Shown in pieces: positions 35,694-44,759 of a stretch of DNA of 64,000 nucleotides (positions within the stretch are counted from its first letter, which is position 1; each line of letters opens with the position of its first letter). Under the pieces are notes generated by a model. The model saw only the letters and a program-made list of their open reading frames with translations, was not told the origin of the DNA and searched no databases. The translations under genes were made by a program, and so were the position numbers. The stretch comes from Bradyrhizobium sp. SZCCT0153 (GTDB lineage Bacteria; Pseudomonadota; Alphaproteobacteria; Rhizobiales; Xanthobacteraceae): assembly GCF_018129995.1 (NCBI RefSeq), contig NZ_JAFCKS010000008.1:62001-126000 (forward strand), written 5' to 3'.

Positions 35694-37044
35694 GCGTAGC
35701 CAGTGGCAGCGTGAGGCGGACCGTGGCGCCGCGCTTCCTGTGGTTCTCGGCGGTCACGCTGCCGCCCAGCTTGCGCACCACGTTCACCACCAGGAACAGG
35801 CCAAGCCCGCCGCCGGTGCGGCCCTTGCTCGACTGATAGGGCTTTCCGAGCTGCGCCAGCATTTCCGGCGCAAAGCCGGGACCGCGGTCGCTGATCGACA
35901 GCACGAGGTTGTCGCCCTCGCGCTCGGCAACGAGCTCGACCCAGTCGCGCGATACCTCGTAGGCGTTGTCGAGCACGTTGAAGATCACCTGCTTCAGCGC
36001 GACGTCGGAGACGATCGCGACATCCTCGCCGAAGGTGTTGACGAAATAGAGCGTGCGGGCCGAGCGCGCGTCGCGCCACTCTTCCACCAGCGCGGTGACG
36101 AAGGCCGTCACCGTCGTCGGCGATGAGCCCTCGCCGCGCGCTTCGCCGGCCGACACCAGGATGCCCGTGACGATGGACTTGCAGCGTTGCAGCGAGGTCT
36201 CCATCTCGGCGAGATCCTCGGCGAGCTCCTGGTCGGCGGCGAGATCCGGCATGCGGCGCCAGTCGCTCAGGATCACCGAGAGCGAAGCGAGCGGCGTGCC
36301 GAGCTCATGCGCCGCACCGGAGGCGAGCAGGCCCATGCGCACGATATGGTCCTGCTCGGCGGCATGCTGGCGCAGCGCCGCCAGATGCGCATCCCGTTCG
36401 CGCAGGTTGCGATTGATGCGGGTGACGAACACCACCAGCAGCACGGCGTTGAGCATGAAGCCCAGCAGCATGCCGGCCACGGTGAGGCTGTAAGTCTCGC
36501 TCAGCGGATTCGGCGGCAGCTCGAGCGGCCGGTGGGCCAGGGTCAGCCAGATGAAGCTCGCGCAGGTCAACGCGACCAGCGACCAGGTCGAGCGACCATC
36601 GAGCAGCACCGCGCCCAGCGTCACCTGAAGCAGGAACAGCGAGGTGAAAGGATTGGTGGCGCCGCCGCTGAGGTAGAGCTGCGCAGTCAGCGCCGCGACG
36701 TCCAGCATCAGGGCGACCAGCAGCTCGTTGTTGGTGATCGCGGCGCGATGACGCACCCAGACGAGGCTGGAGACGTTGAGAAAGACCAGCGCGCCGATCA
36801 CCGCGCCCATGCGGGTGAGGGGCAGGGGAATGCCGAGCCAGAAATGCACGCCGCCGATGGTCACGATCTGGCCGACCACCGCGGTCCAGCGCAGCTGGAT
36901 CAGCAGCGCCATGTTCTTGCGGTTGGTCTCGTCGTCGGTGGGCGCGGCGCCGATCAGCTCGCTGCGCGCGTCCGCCTGCGATTGCAGCGTGACGACGCCG
37001 TGCGTTCTTCCGTCGTCAGGTCGGCTCGACGATCGTTCCAGCAT
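35665..37044 (-). CDS. regS: Redox-sensing histidine kinase of the RegB/PrrB/ActS (RegS) class
   Basis: It is 459 residues from the ATG at 37044 (MLERSSSRPDDG). Six hydrophobic segments (~50-205) include the quinone-binding heptapeptide GGATNPF (127-133) of the RegB family. The H-box SGAAHELGTPL has His246. Cys288 in LQRCKSIV matches the redox-active cysteine region. The N, G1 and G2 boxes (NVLDNAYE, DRGPGF, GGLGLFLV) follow. It should phosphorylate RegR according to the quinone-pool and oxygen state. It overlaps SURF1 upstream and regR downstream. Confidence 0.92.
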   Translation of the reverse strand: MLERSSSRPDDGRTHGVVTLQSQADARSELIGAAPTDDETNRKNMALLIQLRWTAVVGQIVTIGGVHFWLGIPLPLTRMGAVIGALVFLNVSSLVWVRHRAAITNNELLVALMLDVAALTAQLYLSGGATNPFTSLFLLQVTLGAVLLDGRSTWSLVALTCASFIWLTLAHRPLELPPNPLSETYSLTVAGMLLGFMLNAVLLVVFVTRINRNLRERDAHLAALRQHAAEQDHIVRMGLLASGAAHELGTPLASLSVILSDWRRMPDLAADQELAEDLAEMETSLQRCKSIVTGILVSAGEARGEGSSPTTVTAFVTALVEEWRDARSARTLYFVNTFGEDVAIVSDVALKQVIFNVLDNAYEVSRDWVELVAEREGDNLVLSISDRGPGFAPEMLAQLGKPYQSSKGRTGGGLGLFLVVNVVRKLGGSVTAENHRKRGATVRLTLPLATLAIGGSFDA

Positions 37045-37864
37045 CTGATCCCGTCCTGCGGGCGACGGTATCGGACCCGCCGGCCGGTTCGTGGACGAAG
37101 CGCCTGCGACGGAACAGCCCGCCGCCGAAGGTGACGAAGAGTCTACCCGCCAGCATGAATGCCAGGGCAAACCACGTCAGCGCGTAGATCAGGTGGTTAT
37201 TGGGAAAGCGGACCACGGTCAATCCGCCGATTGGCCCGCCGCCGGATTGTGATCCGGCGTCGGCATCGACGAAGAAGGGCGCGACGTGATCGAGGCCGCG
37301 TGCCGCAGCAATCGCGGCGACATCCCGCGAGTACCAGCGGTTGTGCTGAGGCACGTTGTTCCGGAGGAATCCGCCCTTCGGCTCCGTGATGCGCAAGAGC
37401 CCGGTGATTGCGACCGCACCTTCGGGATTGCCGTCCCGGCGGGTCGATGCGTCGCGTCGCTCGGACGGCACGAAGCCGCGATTGACCAGGACCATCGTGC
37501 CGTCGCTGCGCTGAAGTGGGGTCAGGACCCAATAGCCGGCGCCTTCCTCGGTGACGGCCTGAACCAGCGTCTCGCGGTCATGCAGGAAGCGGCCTGCGGC
37601 GCTGACATGCCTGTACTCGTCATTCGCGGCGGAGACGGCAAGCCATGACGTGGGCGAGGGGACCGGCTGGGCCGGTGCATGAATGCGCTGCTCGACGCGG
37701 TCGATCAGCGCCAGCTTCCAGGCGCGGCGCTCGATCTGCCAGACGCCGAGCGCGATCAGAAGCACGAAGGCCGTGAGCGAGAGGACCGTGAGCCACAAGG
37801 ACGGACGCCCGGCCTTGCGGCCAGCGCCCGTTGCCTTGCCTGTCACGGTCCCCAACTCGCTCAT
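37016..37864 (-). CDS. SURF1 family cytochrome oxidase assembly protein
   Basis: It is 282 residues from the ATG at 37864 (MSELGTVTGK). There is one N-terminal membrane helix (LWLTVLSLTAFVLLIALGVW, followed by QIERR), a periplasmic SURF1 domain with VLVNRGFVP and NNHLIYALTWFALA, and a second membrane helix. SURF1 proteins help load heme a/o into heme-copper oxidase subunit I. The ATGA overlap with cyoD and the 29-base overlap with regS place it firmly in the operon. It contains an Arg-rich cytoplasmic tail. Confidence 0.9.
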   Translation of the reverse strand: MSELGTVTGKATGAGRKAGRPSLWLTVLSLTAFVLLIALGVWQIERRAWKLALIDRVEQRIHAPAQPVPSPTSWLAVSAANDEYRHVSAAGRFLHDRETLVQAVTEEGAGYWVLTPLQRSDGTMVLVNRGFVPSERRDASTRRDGNPEGAVAITGLLRITEPKGGFLRNNVPQHNRWYSRDVAAIAAARGLDHVAPFFVDADAGSQSGGGPIGGLTVVRFPNNHLIYALTWFALAFMLAGRLFVTFGGGLFRRRRFVHEPAGGSDTVARRTGSDAGTIVEPT

Positions 37865-38241
37865 TTCATCCCGGTCATTTCGTGCATCGGCATCATGTTG
37901 CTGTTGAGGTGGTTCATTACCCACAGCGAACCGGACAGCGCGATCACCACCATGACGATGGTGAAGATCAGCGCCATCATGCTCCAGCCGTTCTCGGACG
38001 TCGTGTTCATGTGCAGGAAGTAGATCATGTGCACGACGATCTGCACGACTGCGAAGGCCATGATGACCAGCGCGGTGATCTGCTTGCTCGGAAGCGCGCC
38101 GCTCATCACAAGCCAGAACGGGATCGCGGTCAGCACGACCGAGAGCACGAAGCCGAGCATATAGGTCGAGAACGAGCCGTGGGCGTGGCCGTCGCCGTGG
38201 TGATGGTCGTCCGCGTGGGCGGCATGGGTGTCGGTGTTCAT
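37861..38241 (-). CDS. cyoD: Cytochrome o ubiquinol oxidase subunit IV
   Basis: It is 126 residues from the ATG at 38241 (MNTDTHAAHADDHHHGDGHA), with a His-rich N-terminus and three membrane helices (STYMLGFVLSVVLTAIPFWL, ALVIMAFAVVQIVVHMIYFL, MALIFTIVMVVIALSGSLWV). This is typical of CyoD, the assembly-stabilising subunit. The start overlaps the cyoC stop (ATGA). Confidence 0.93.
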   Translation of the reverse strand: MNTDTHAAHADDHHHGDGHAHGSFSTYMLGFVLSVVLTAIPFWLVMSGALPSKQITALVIMAFAVVQIVVHMIYFLHMNTTSENGWSMMALIFTIVMVVIALSGSLWVMNHLNSNMMPMHEMTGMK

Positions 38242-38867
38242 CGCAGAACTCCCAAGAGATAGACGAAGGTGAAGACGCCGATCCAGACCACGTCGAGGAA
38301 GTGCCAGAACATCGACAGGCACATCAGGCGGCGGCGGTTGGCCTCGATCAGGCCGAATTTCCCGACCTGCACCATCAGGGTCACCAGCCAGATCAGGCCG
38401 CAGGAGACGTGCAGGCCATGGGTGCCGACCAGGGTGAAGAAGGCGGACAGGAAGGCGCTGCGCTGCGGCGTGGCGCCTTCATGGATCATGTGGGCGAACT
38501 CGGTGAGCTCGATGCCGATGAAGGCGAGGCCGAACAGGCCGGTGATCGCCAGCCACATCTGGGTCTGGGCGATCTTGTTCTGCTGCATCGTCAACATGGC
38601 GAAGCCATAGGTGATCGAGGAGAGCAGCAGCATAGAGGTGTTCACCGCGACCAGGTCGAGGTCGAACAGGTCCTTCGGCGCGGGGCCGGCGGCGTAATTG
38701 GCGCCGAGCACGCCGAACGTGGCGAACAGTATCGCGAAGATGAGACAGTCGCTCATCAGGTAGATCCAGAAGCCGAGCGAGGTGCTGTAGCCTTCCGGAT
38801 GCGGGTGTTCGTCGGCGAGATAGAAGACCGGCTCGCCGGTTTGCGAGGGATTGACAGCGACAGTCAT
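38238..38867 (-). CDS. cyoC: Cytochrome o ubiquinol oxidase subunit III
   Basis: This 209-residue heme-copper oxidase subunit III family protein has five membrane helices. Visible family segments are GFWIYLMSDCLIFAILFATF and GTHGLHVSCGLIWLVTLMVQ, ending WFHFLDVVW-like (FWHFLDVVWIGVFTFVYLLG). It follows cyoB directly, with the cyoB stop and cyoC ATG adjacent, and overlaps cyoD. Confidence 0.95.
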   Translation of the reverse strand: MTVAVNPSQTGEPVFYLADEHPHPEGYSTSLGFWIYLMSDCLIFAILFATFGVLGANYAAGPAPKDLFDLDLVAVNTSMLLLSSITYGFAMLTMQQNKIAQTQMWLAITGLFGLAFIGIELTEFAHMIHEGATPQRSAFLSAFFTLVGTHGLHVSCGLIWLVTLMVQVGKFGLIEANRRRLMCLSMFWHFLDVVWIGVFTFVYLLGVLR

Positions 38868-40865
38868 TTACTTGGCTCCGGCGAGCAGTTTCGTGCGCGC
38901 GTCCTCGGTCCGGATGACGTCGTCAGCCGGAATGTCGAAGTCGCGGTGATAGTTGAAGGTGTGGCCGATACCGACGACGAGCATCGCGATGAAGCTCGCA
39001 GCCGCCAGCCACCAGATGTACCAGATCAGGCCGAACCCCATCGCGGTGGCGAAGCCGGCGAGGATGATGCCGGTGCCGGTGCTGCTCGGCATGTGGATCG
39101 GCTTGAACCCGGTGAGCGGACGCTGGTAGCCCCGGCGCTTCATGTCCCACCACGCGTCATTGTCGTGAACGACGGGCGTGAAGGCGAAGTTGTAGTCCGG
39201 CGGCGGCGAAGAGGTCGCCCATTCCAGCGTGCGCGCATCCCAGGGATCGCCGGTGACGTCCTCGAGCTGCTCGCGCTTGAGGAACGAGACCGCGAACTGC
39301 ATCAGCATGCTGAGAATGCCGAGGAAGACCAAGCCAGCCCCGATCGCGGCGATGACGAACCAGATCTGCAGGCTCGGGTCATCGAACACGCGCAGGCGGC
39401 GGGTCACGCCCATCAGACCGAGCACGTAGAGCGGCATGAAGGCGAGGTAGAAGCCGGTGACCCAGAACCAGAACGACAGCTTGCCCCAGAACGGATCGAG
39501 CTTGAAGCCGAACGCCTTCGGGAACCAGTAGTTGATGCCGGCGAACGCGCCGAACACCACGCCGCCGATGATCACGTTGTGGAAGTGCGCGATCAGGAAC
39601 AGGCTGTTGTGCAGGACGAAATCGGCCGGCGGCACTGCGAGCAGCACGCCGGTCATGCCGCCGAGCACGAAGGTCAGCATGAACGCGATGGTCCACATCA
39701 TCGGCAGCTCGAAGCGGATGCGGCCGCGATACATCGTGAACAGCCAGTTGAACATCTTCGCGCCCGTCGGGATCGAGATGATCATCGTGGTGATGCCGAA
39801 GAACGAGTTGACGCTGGCGCCCGAGCCCATCGTGAAGAAGTGGTGCAGCCAGACCAGGTACGACAGGATGGTGATGACGACGGTGGCGTAGACCATCGAG
39901 GTGTAGCCGAACAGGCGCTTGCCGGAGAAGGTCGAGGTGACTTCCGAGAAGATGCCGAAGGCGGGGAGAACCAGGATGTAGACCTCGGGATGGCCCCAGA
40001 TCCAGATCAGGTTCACATACATCATCGGGCTGCCGCCGAAATCGTTCGTGAAGAAGTTGGTGCCGACGTAGCGGTCGAGCGAGAGCAGCGCGAGCACGAC
40101 GGTCAGGACCGGGAAGGAGGCGACGATCAGGATGTTGGTGCAGAGCGAGGTCCAGGTGAAGACCGGCATCCGCATCATGGTCATGCCGGGGCACCGCAGC
40201 TTGACGATGGTACAGATCAGGTTGATGCCGGACAGCGTCGTGCCGACGCCCGCGACCTGCAGCGCCCAGATGTAATAGTCGACGCCGACATCGGGACTGT
40301 AACCGATGTTCGACAGCGGCGGGTAAGCCAGCCAGCCGGTGCGGGCGAATTCGCCGATGAACAGCGAAGCCATCACCAGCACCGCGCCGCCGACCGTCAT
40401 CCAGAAACTGAAATTGTTCAGGAACGGGAACGACACGTCGCGCGCGCCGATCTGGAGCGGCACGACATAGTTCATCAGGCCGGTGACCAGCGGCATCGCC
40501 ACGAAGAAGATCATGATCACGCCGTGGGCGGTGAAGACCTGGTCGTAGTGATGGGCGGGCAGAAAACCCTCGGAGCCACCGAATGCGAGCGCCTGTTGCG
40601 CGCGCATCATCAGTGCGTCGGCGAAGCCGCGCAGCAGCATCACGATGCCGAGGATCATGTACATGATGCCGATGCGCTTGTGGTCGACGGTGGTGAACCA
40701 CTCGCGCCACAGATAGCCCCAGAGGCGGAAATAGGTCACGCCGGCGAACAGCGTGATGCCGCCGAGCGCGACCATCACGAAGGTACCGACGAGGATCGGC
40801 TCGTGCAGCGGCAGCGAATCGATGCCGAGACGGCCGAAGATGAGCTTGAGAAGATCAGGAGACAT
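38868..40865 (-). CDS. cyoB: Cytochrome o ubiquinol oxidase subunit I
   Basis: This 665-residue catalytic subunit reduces oxygen and pumps protons. Family motifs are WFTTVDHKRIG, FTAHGVIMIFFVAMP (heme-ligand His), WGHPEVYILVLPAFG (CuB His and cross-linked Tyr), LVWLHHFFTMG (two CuB His) and AHFHNVIIGG (heme ligands). The length fits CyoB with 15 helices. Three 14-base direct repeats lie just upstream (40879-40920). Confidence 0.96.
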   Translation of the reverse strand: MSPDLLKLIFGRLGIDSLPLHEPILVGTFVMVALGGITLFAGVTYFRLWGYLWREWFTTVDHKRIGIMYMILGIVMLLRGFADALMMRAQQALAFGGSEGFLPAHHYDQVFTAHGVIMIFFVAMPLVTGLMNYVVPLQIGARDVSFPFLNNFSFWMTVGGAVLVMASLFIGEFARTGWLAYPPLSNIGYSPDVGVDYYIWALQVAGVGTTLSGINLICTIVKLRCPGMTMMRMPVFTWTSLCTNILIVASFPVLTVVLALLSLDRYVGTNFFTNDFGGSPMMYVNLIWIWGHPEVYILVLPAFGIFSEVTSTFSGKRLFGYTSMVYATVVITILSYLVWLHHFFTMGSGASVNSFFGITTMIISIPTGAKMFNWLFTMYRGRIRFELPMMWTIAFMLTFVLGGMTGVLLAVPPADFVLHNSLFLIAHFHNVIIGGVVFGAFAGINYWFPKAFGFKLDPFWGKLSFWFWVTGFYLAFMPLYVLGLMGVTRRLRVFDDPSLQIWFVIAAIGAGLVFLGILSMLMQFAVSFLKREQLEDVTGDPWDARTLEWATSSPPPDYNFAFTPVVHDNDAWWDMKRRGYQRPLTGFKPIHMPSSTGTGIILAGFATAMGFGLIWYIWWLAAASFIAMLVVGIGHTFNYHRDFDIPADDVIRTEDARTKLLAGAK

Positions 40866-40878
40866 GCGAGCTCTCTTT

Positions 40879-40920
40879 AGGAGGCTGACTTCAGGAGTCT
40901 GACTTCAGGAGTCTGACTTG
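40879..40920. repeat. Three tandem 14-base repeats across the cyoA stop and the cyoA-cyoB gap
   Basis: On the plus strand AGGAGGCTGACTTC, AGGAGTCTGACTTC and AGGAGTCTGACTTG follow each other without spacer (40879-40892, 40893-40906, 40907-40920). The cyoA stop codon (40905-40907) spans a repeat junction. A change in copy number would alter the CyoA C-terminus or the distance to cyoB. Confidence 0.85.
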
Positions 40921-42065
40921 GGACGTTGTCCGAGGAAGAAGGACGAGGCCTTCAGCGGCGTGAAGGTCGGCCGCTTCAGGCCGGCGCCGAGCAGTGGCGT
41001 GGTGTCGATGGGCGCCGTGATGGAGGCGGTGGTCTTGCCCTGCGGGGCCTCAGGCGTGCAGGTGCCGGCGACGAAGGTCGGTTCGGGCCCGAGCGCGGTG
41101 CCGCGGCGGGCGTACTTGTCGTAGGCCAGCGGCAGGGTGTTGTTCAGGCCCTCATGGCCGCGCCCGCCCTTGGCGTCGATCGCCATCATCTCGCTCTGAC
41201 ACATCTTGCCGGTCTCGACGCACATGTTGAGGATCAGGCGGTAGAGATCGGAGTCGATCGTGCCGTAGCGGCGCACCGGCTCGTTCTGGCTCGGCTTCTC
41301 GAGCTGGAGGTATTCGGCGCGGCCAAGCGAGCCGCCCGCGGATTTGGCGCTGGCGATCCAGGCATCGAAGCCCTTGTCGTCGAGCCCCTGGAAGTTGAAG
41401 TGCATGCCGGAGAAGCCGGCGCCGCTGTAGTTCGCCGAGAAGCCCTTGTAGGTGCCGGCGTGGTTCACGACGGCGTGGAGCTTGGTTTCCATGCCCGGCA
41501 TCGCGTAGATCTGGCCGGCCAGCGCCGGGATGTAGAACGAGTTCATCACCGAGGACGCCGTGATGCGGAAATTGATCGGACGATCGACCGGAGCCGCGAG
41601 GTCGTTGACGGTGGCGATGCCGTAGTCCGGATAGATAAAGAGCCACTTCCAGTCGAGCGCGACGACGTCGACCTCGAGCGGTGCCTTGGACTGGTCCACG
41701 GCACGATCGGCATGGATGCGGCCGAGCGTGCGATAGGGATCGAGCAGATGCGTGCCCATCCAGGTCAGCGCGCCCAGGCAAACGATGATCAAAAGCGGTG
41801 CCGACCAGATTACCAGCTCGAGGCTGGTCGAGTGGTCCCATTCCGGCTCGTAGCGGGCTTCGGTGTTGGACTGGCGATAGCGCCAGGCGAACAGCACCGT
41901 CAGCGCCATCACGGGGACGACGATCAGGAGCATCAGGACGGTGGAGATGATGACGAGGTCGCGCTGCTGCGCGGCGATATCGCCGGCCGGCGCCAGCACG
42001 ACGTAGTTGCAGCCGCTGAGCGCAACCGCCAGGGGTAGCAGCGCCAGGATCTTGAGACGGGACAC
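40905..42065 (-). CDS. cyoA: Cytochrome o ubiquinol oxidase subunit II
   Basis: It is 386 residues from the GTG at 42065 (VSRLKILALLPLAVALSGC), a lipoprotein signal with the Cys at the lipobox. Two membrane helices (VLMLLIVVPVMALTVLFAWR and LELVIWSAPLLIIVCLGALT) precede a cupredoxin domain that lacks the CuA cysteine pair (MNSFYIPALAGQIYAMPGM). The enzyme therefore takes electrons from quinol, not cytochrome c. AAAGG lies ahead of the GTG. It is the first gene of cyoABCD-SURF1-regSR. The last codons lie within a 14-base tandem repeat. Confidence 0.94.
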   Translation of the reverse strand: MSRLKILALLPLAVALSGCNYVVLAPAGDIAAQQRDLVIISTVLMLLIVVPVMALTVLFAWRYRQSNTEARYEPEWDHSTSLELVIWSAPLLIIVCLGALTWMGTHLLDPYRTLGRIHADRAVDQSKAPLEVDVVALDWKWLFIYPDYGIATVNDLAAPVDRPINFRITASSVMNSFYIPALAGQIYAMPGMETKLHAVVNHAGTYKGFSANYSGAGFSGMHFNFQGLDDKGFDAWIASAKSAGGSLGRAEYLQLEKPSQNEPVRRYGTIDSDLYRLILNMCVETGKMCQSEMMAIDAKGGRGHEGLNNTLPLAYDKYARRGTALGPEPTFVAGTCTPEAPQGKTTASITAPIDTTPLLGAGLKRPTFTPLKASSFFLGQRPKSDS

Positions 42066-42132
42066 GGGCCGAGCCTTTGAGAATGAGTTTCCTTTGCGAG
42101 GCCAACGGGTAGCTGCGGCGCAGCAATCCGGA

Positions 42133-42153
42133 CATTGGACAATTTGTCCAATG
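42133..42153. promoter_or_regulatory. Perfect 21-base palindrome between cyoA and the MFS gene
   Basis: CATTGGACAA and TTGTCCAATG flank a single central T. It lies 68 bases upstream of cyoA and 92 bases upstream of the divergent MFS gene. It is a likely operator for a dimeric regulator (TetR/GntR/MarR type), and the regulator is not identified. It does not match an FNR/FixK box (TTGA-N6-TCAA). Confidence 0.6.
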
Positions 42154-42245
42154 TTGCAGTGCGGAATGTTGGGCCAGACAGGTCGAGATTGCCTGGCGCC
42201 CGCCGGGCGGTCGGCTTTGGTTTTCAGGACGTTAAGGGCACACGA

Positions 42246-43574
42246 ATGGCGACGGCACAGACCCCCGCAATGGCAGACCTCCACTCGGGCGAGCACGGCC
42301 ACGACCAGGCCAGTCCCGGCGAGATCGCCATCGGCGTCATCATCGGCCGCACCTCGGAATTCTTCGACTTCTTCGTCTTCGCGATCGCCTCGGTGATCGT
42401 GTTCCCGCGCCTGGTGTTCCCGTTCGCGAGCGAACTGACCGGCACCCTGTATTCCTTCATGATCTTCGCGCTGGCCTTCATGGCCCGGCCGATCGGCACC
42501 GTCATTTTCATGACGGTCGACCGCGAGTACGGCAAGACGGCCAAGCTGATCTCGGCGCTGTTCCTGCTCGGCACCGCCACCGTCGCGATTGCGTTCCTGC
42601 CCGGCTATCACGAGATCGGCGTTGCCGCGATCTGGCTGCTGGCGCTGGCGCGCATTGCGCAGGGTCTGGCCTGGGGCGGCGCCTGGGACGGCATGGCTTC
42701 GCTGCTGGCGCTGAATGCGCCGTCCTCCAAGCGCGGCTGGTACGCGATGGTGCCGCAACTCGGCGCCCCGCTCGGGCTGATCGTGGCGAGCGCGCTGTTC
42801 GCCTATTTCGCCGGCAATTTGTCGGCCGACGATTTCTTCGACTGGGGCTGGCGCTATCCGTTCTTCGTCGCCTTCGCCATCAACGTCGTGGCGCTGTTCG
42901 CCCGCCTGCGCATGGTGACGACGGAGGAATATGCCTCGCTGTTCGAGACCCGCGAATTGCAGCCCTCGCGCATCTCCGAGACGGTCGCGCGCGAAGGCCA
43001 GAACATCATGCTCGGCGCGTTCGCGCCGCTGGCCAGCTTCGCGCTGTTCCACATGGTCACGGTGTTTCCGCTGTCCTGGGTGTTCCTGTTCACCCGCGAA
43101 AGCCCGGTGCGCTTCCTGATCATCGAGATCGTCGCCGCCGTGTTCGGTGTCGTTGCGATCGTGCTCTCCGGCGTCATCGCCGACCGCGTCGGCCGCAAGT
43201 CGCTGCTGATGGGATCGGCGATCGCGATCGCGATCTACAGCGGCTTCGCCCCGCAACTGCTCGACGCCGGCGCGTTCGGCGAGACCATCTACATGGTGAT
43301 CGGCTTCATCCTGCTCGGCCTGTCGTTCGGCCAGTCGTCGGGCGCGATCGCCTCCAACTTCAGGCAGACGTATCGCTACACCGCCTCGGCGCTGACCTCG
43401 GACATGGCCTGGCTGTTCGGTGCCGGCTTTGCGCCGCTCGTCGCTCTGTTGCTTGCGACCAATCTCGGCGTCATCGCCTCGGGTGCGTACCTGCTCTCCG
43501 GCGCGTTCTGGACCCTGCTCGCGCTCTGGCTCAGCGGCCAGCGCGAGGCCGGCGACATGGACGCGGGCGGTTGA
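42246..43574 (+). CDS. MFS transporter (metabolite:proton symporter family)
   Basis: It is 442 residues from the ATG at 42246 (MATAQTPAMADLHSGEHGHD). There are about 12 hydrophobic segments with GRTSEFFDFFVFAIASVIVF at the start and MARPIGTVIFMTVDREYGK as the loop 2-3 motif. A later IADRVGRKSLLMGS is the second copy of the MFS motif. This layout is that of the citrate/shikimate-type symporters; the substrate is unknown. It is divergent from cyoA and shares the palindrome region. The N-terminal His/Asp-rich stretch is unusual. Confidence 0.87.
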   Translation: MATAQTPAMADLHSGEHGHDQASPGEIAIGVIIGRTSEFFDFFVFAIASVIVFPRLVFPFASELTGTLYSFMIFALAFMARPIGTVIFMTVDREYGKTAKLISALFLLGTATVAIAFLPGYHEIGVAAIWLLALARIAQGLAWGGAWDGMASLLALNAPSSKRGWYAMVPQLGAPLGLIVASALFAYFAGNLSADDFFDWGWRYPFFVAFAINVVALFARLRMVTTEEYASLFETRELQPSRISETVAREGQNIMLGAFAPLASFALFHMVTVFPLSWVFLFTRESPVRFLIIEIVAAVFGVVAIVLSGVIADRVGRKSLLMGSAIAIAIYSGFAPQLLDAGAFGETIYMVIGFILLGLSFGQSSGAIASNFRQTYRYTASALTSDMAWLFGAGFAPLVALLLATNLGVIASGAYLLSGAFWTLLALWLSGQREAGDMDAGG

Positions 43575-43619
43575 GCCCATTCGCCGGCGGTCGACTGGCG
43601 TGCAGCCGGTTGGGAAGAC

Positions 43620-44516
43620 TCATCCGCTTGAGCTGGCCTGATGCCCAGCGGCAGGTGAGTTGCCACTCAGGCCCACGAGAAGCGAGGAAAGTCGTCTGGC
43701 CAGCTGCTTGACGTCGGTGGTCGTCAAACCTTCGCGAACGCACACGACGCCACGAGACGGTGCGAGAGCGGGAAGATAGTAATCTCTCGATTTTACTATG
43801 CCTGAAGGCGCCAGCACGCCAGGCATGGCCGATATGCCCAAGCCGGCCATGATGGCTCTTTCGCGAACCGCCGAATCGGAACTTCGAAGCACGATGCGGT
43901 ATGCAATTCCGCTCCGATCCAGCGGGCCAAGCATCCAGCTGTCCTCCGGGGGACTGACGATCGGCACCGGCGCGCCGGGCCTCGTGACGAAGTCCTGAGA
44001 CTTGACCCAGGTTGTTTCGAACACGACTTCGTCGACGATCAAGCGTTCGATGTCCGGGTCGGAGCCGTCATGCAGGAACAGGCACGCGACGTCGATAAAT
44101 CCCTCGCAGAGACCCCGTCGGATCTCGCTGGAATGCTCCGCCAGAACGAAGACGGTAGAGAGATCCTCCCGGTTGAAGTCATCGAAGAGCGCCTTTGCAA
44201 ATAGCTGGCTCACGCCGAGGCGGCGCGCGGAGGCCTTGTCCGATCCCCCCAGCCTGAGGAGCTGGTCATTGGCGTCGATGATTCGACGGGCCTGCAGAAG
44301 TGCGAGCTTGCCGAGTTCGGTCAGGACCGTTCCGTTTGCGGTCCGCGTGAACAGTTCGCCGCCGACGAGCCCCTGGAGCCGCTTCACCTGAGCGCTGATC
44401 GCGGGCTGGCTGAGATACAGCCTCTCGGCCGCCTTCGACATGCTGCCCGTTTCAGCAATGGCGACGACCGTCCGCACAATTTCCATGGGGATATTGAGGG
44501 GCTGGTGTCGAAGCAT
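43620..44516 (-). CDS. LysR-type transcriptional regulator
   Basis: It is 298 residues from the ATG at 44516 (MLRHQPLNIPMEIVRTVVAI), with GGAG six bases upstream. The N-terminal winged HTH is GSMSKAAERLYLSQPAISAQ. The C-terminal effector domain is less typical (LDRSGIAYRIVLRSSDSAVR, ending GLTTTDVKQLARRLSSLLVG). It is convergent with the MFS transporter gene and divergent from the TadE-like gene, so either could be its target. Confidence 0.88.
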   Translation of the reverse strand: MLRHQPLNIPMEIVRTVVAIAETGSMSKAAERLYLSQPAISAQVKRLQGLVGGELFTRTANGTVLTELGKLALLQARRIIDANDQLLRLGGSDKASARRLGVSQLFAKALFDDFNREDLSTVFVLAEHSSEIRRGLCEGFIDVACLFLHDGSDPDIERLIVDEVVFETTWVKSQDFVTRPGAPVPIVSPPEDSWMLGPLDRSGIAYRIVLRSSDSAVRERAIMAGLGISAMPGVLAPSGIVKSRDYYLPALAPSRGVVCVREGLTTTDVKQLARRLSSLLVGLSGNSPAAGHQASSSG

Positions 44517-44759
44517 CCGGTCTCCTTCAATCGAGCTTGATCGCGACTTGTCTCTCAACTCGATGGTGCGCTGTCCATTTTGTACAATTTTCGTAGCTCT
44601 TTGGTTAAACCTGCTGCGCTCGCCGATGGCGCCGCCTGAGCCGAATCTATGGCTCTATAAGTATCTATACATCCCTCAACCTCCGCGTGCTTCAATTATA
44701 CGCTTCGTAAAAACGCCTTCCGTCAAGCTGCGGAGAATTCGAGCAGAGAGGCGGGTCGA

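Noticed and set aside
38301..40880. An 859-codon open frame on the plus strand opposite cyoB and cyoC
   Set aside because: It mirrors the codon bias of the real minus-strand genes, is full of Asp/Glu/Arg/His runs and has no family features. The cyoB/cyoC proteins are unambiguous.
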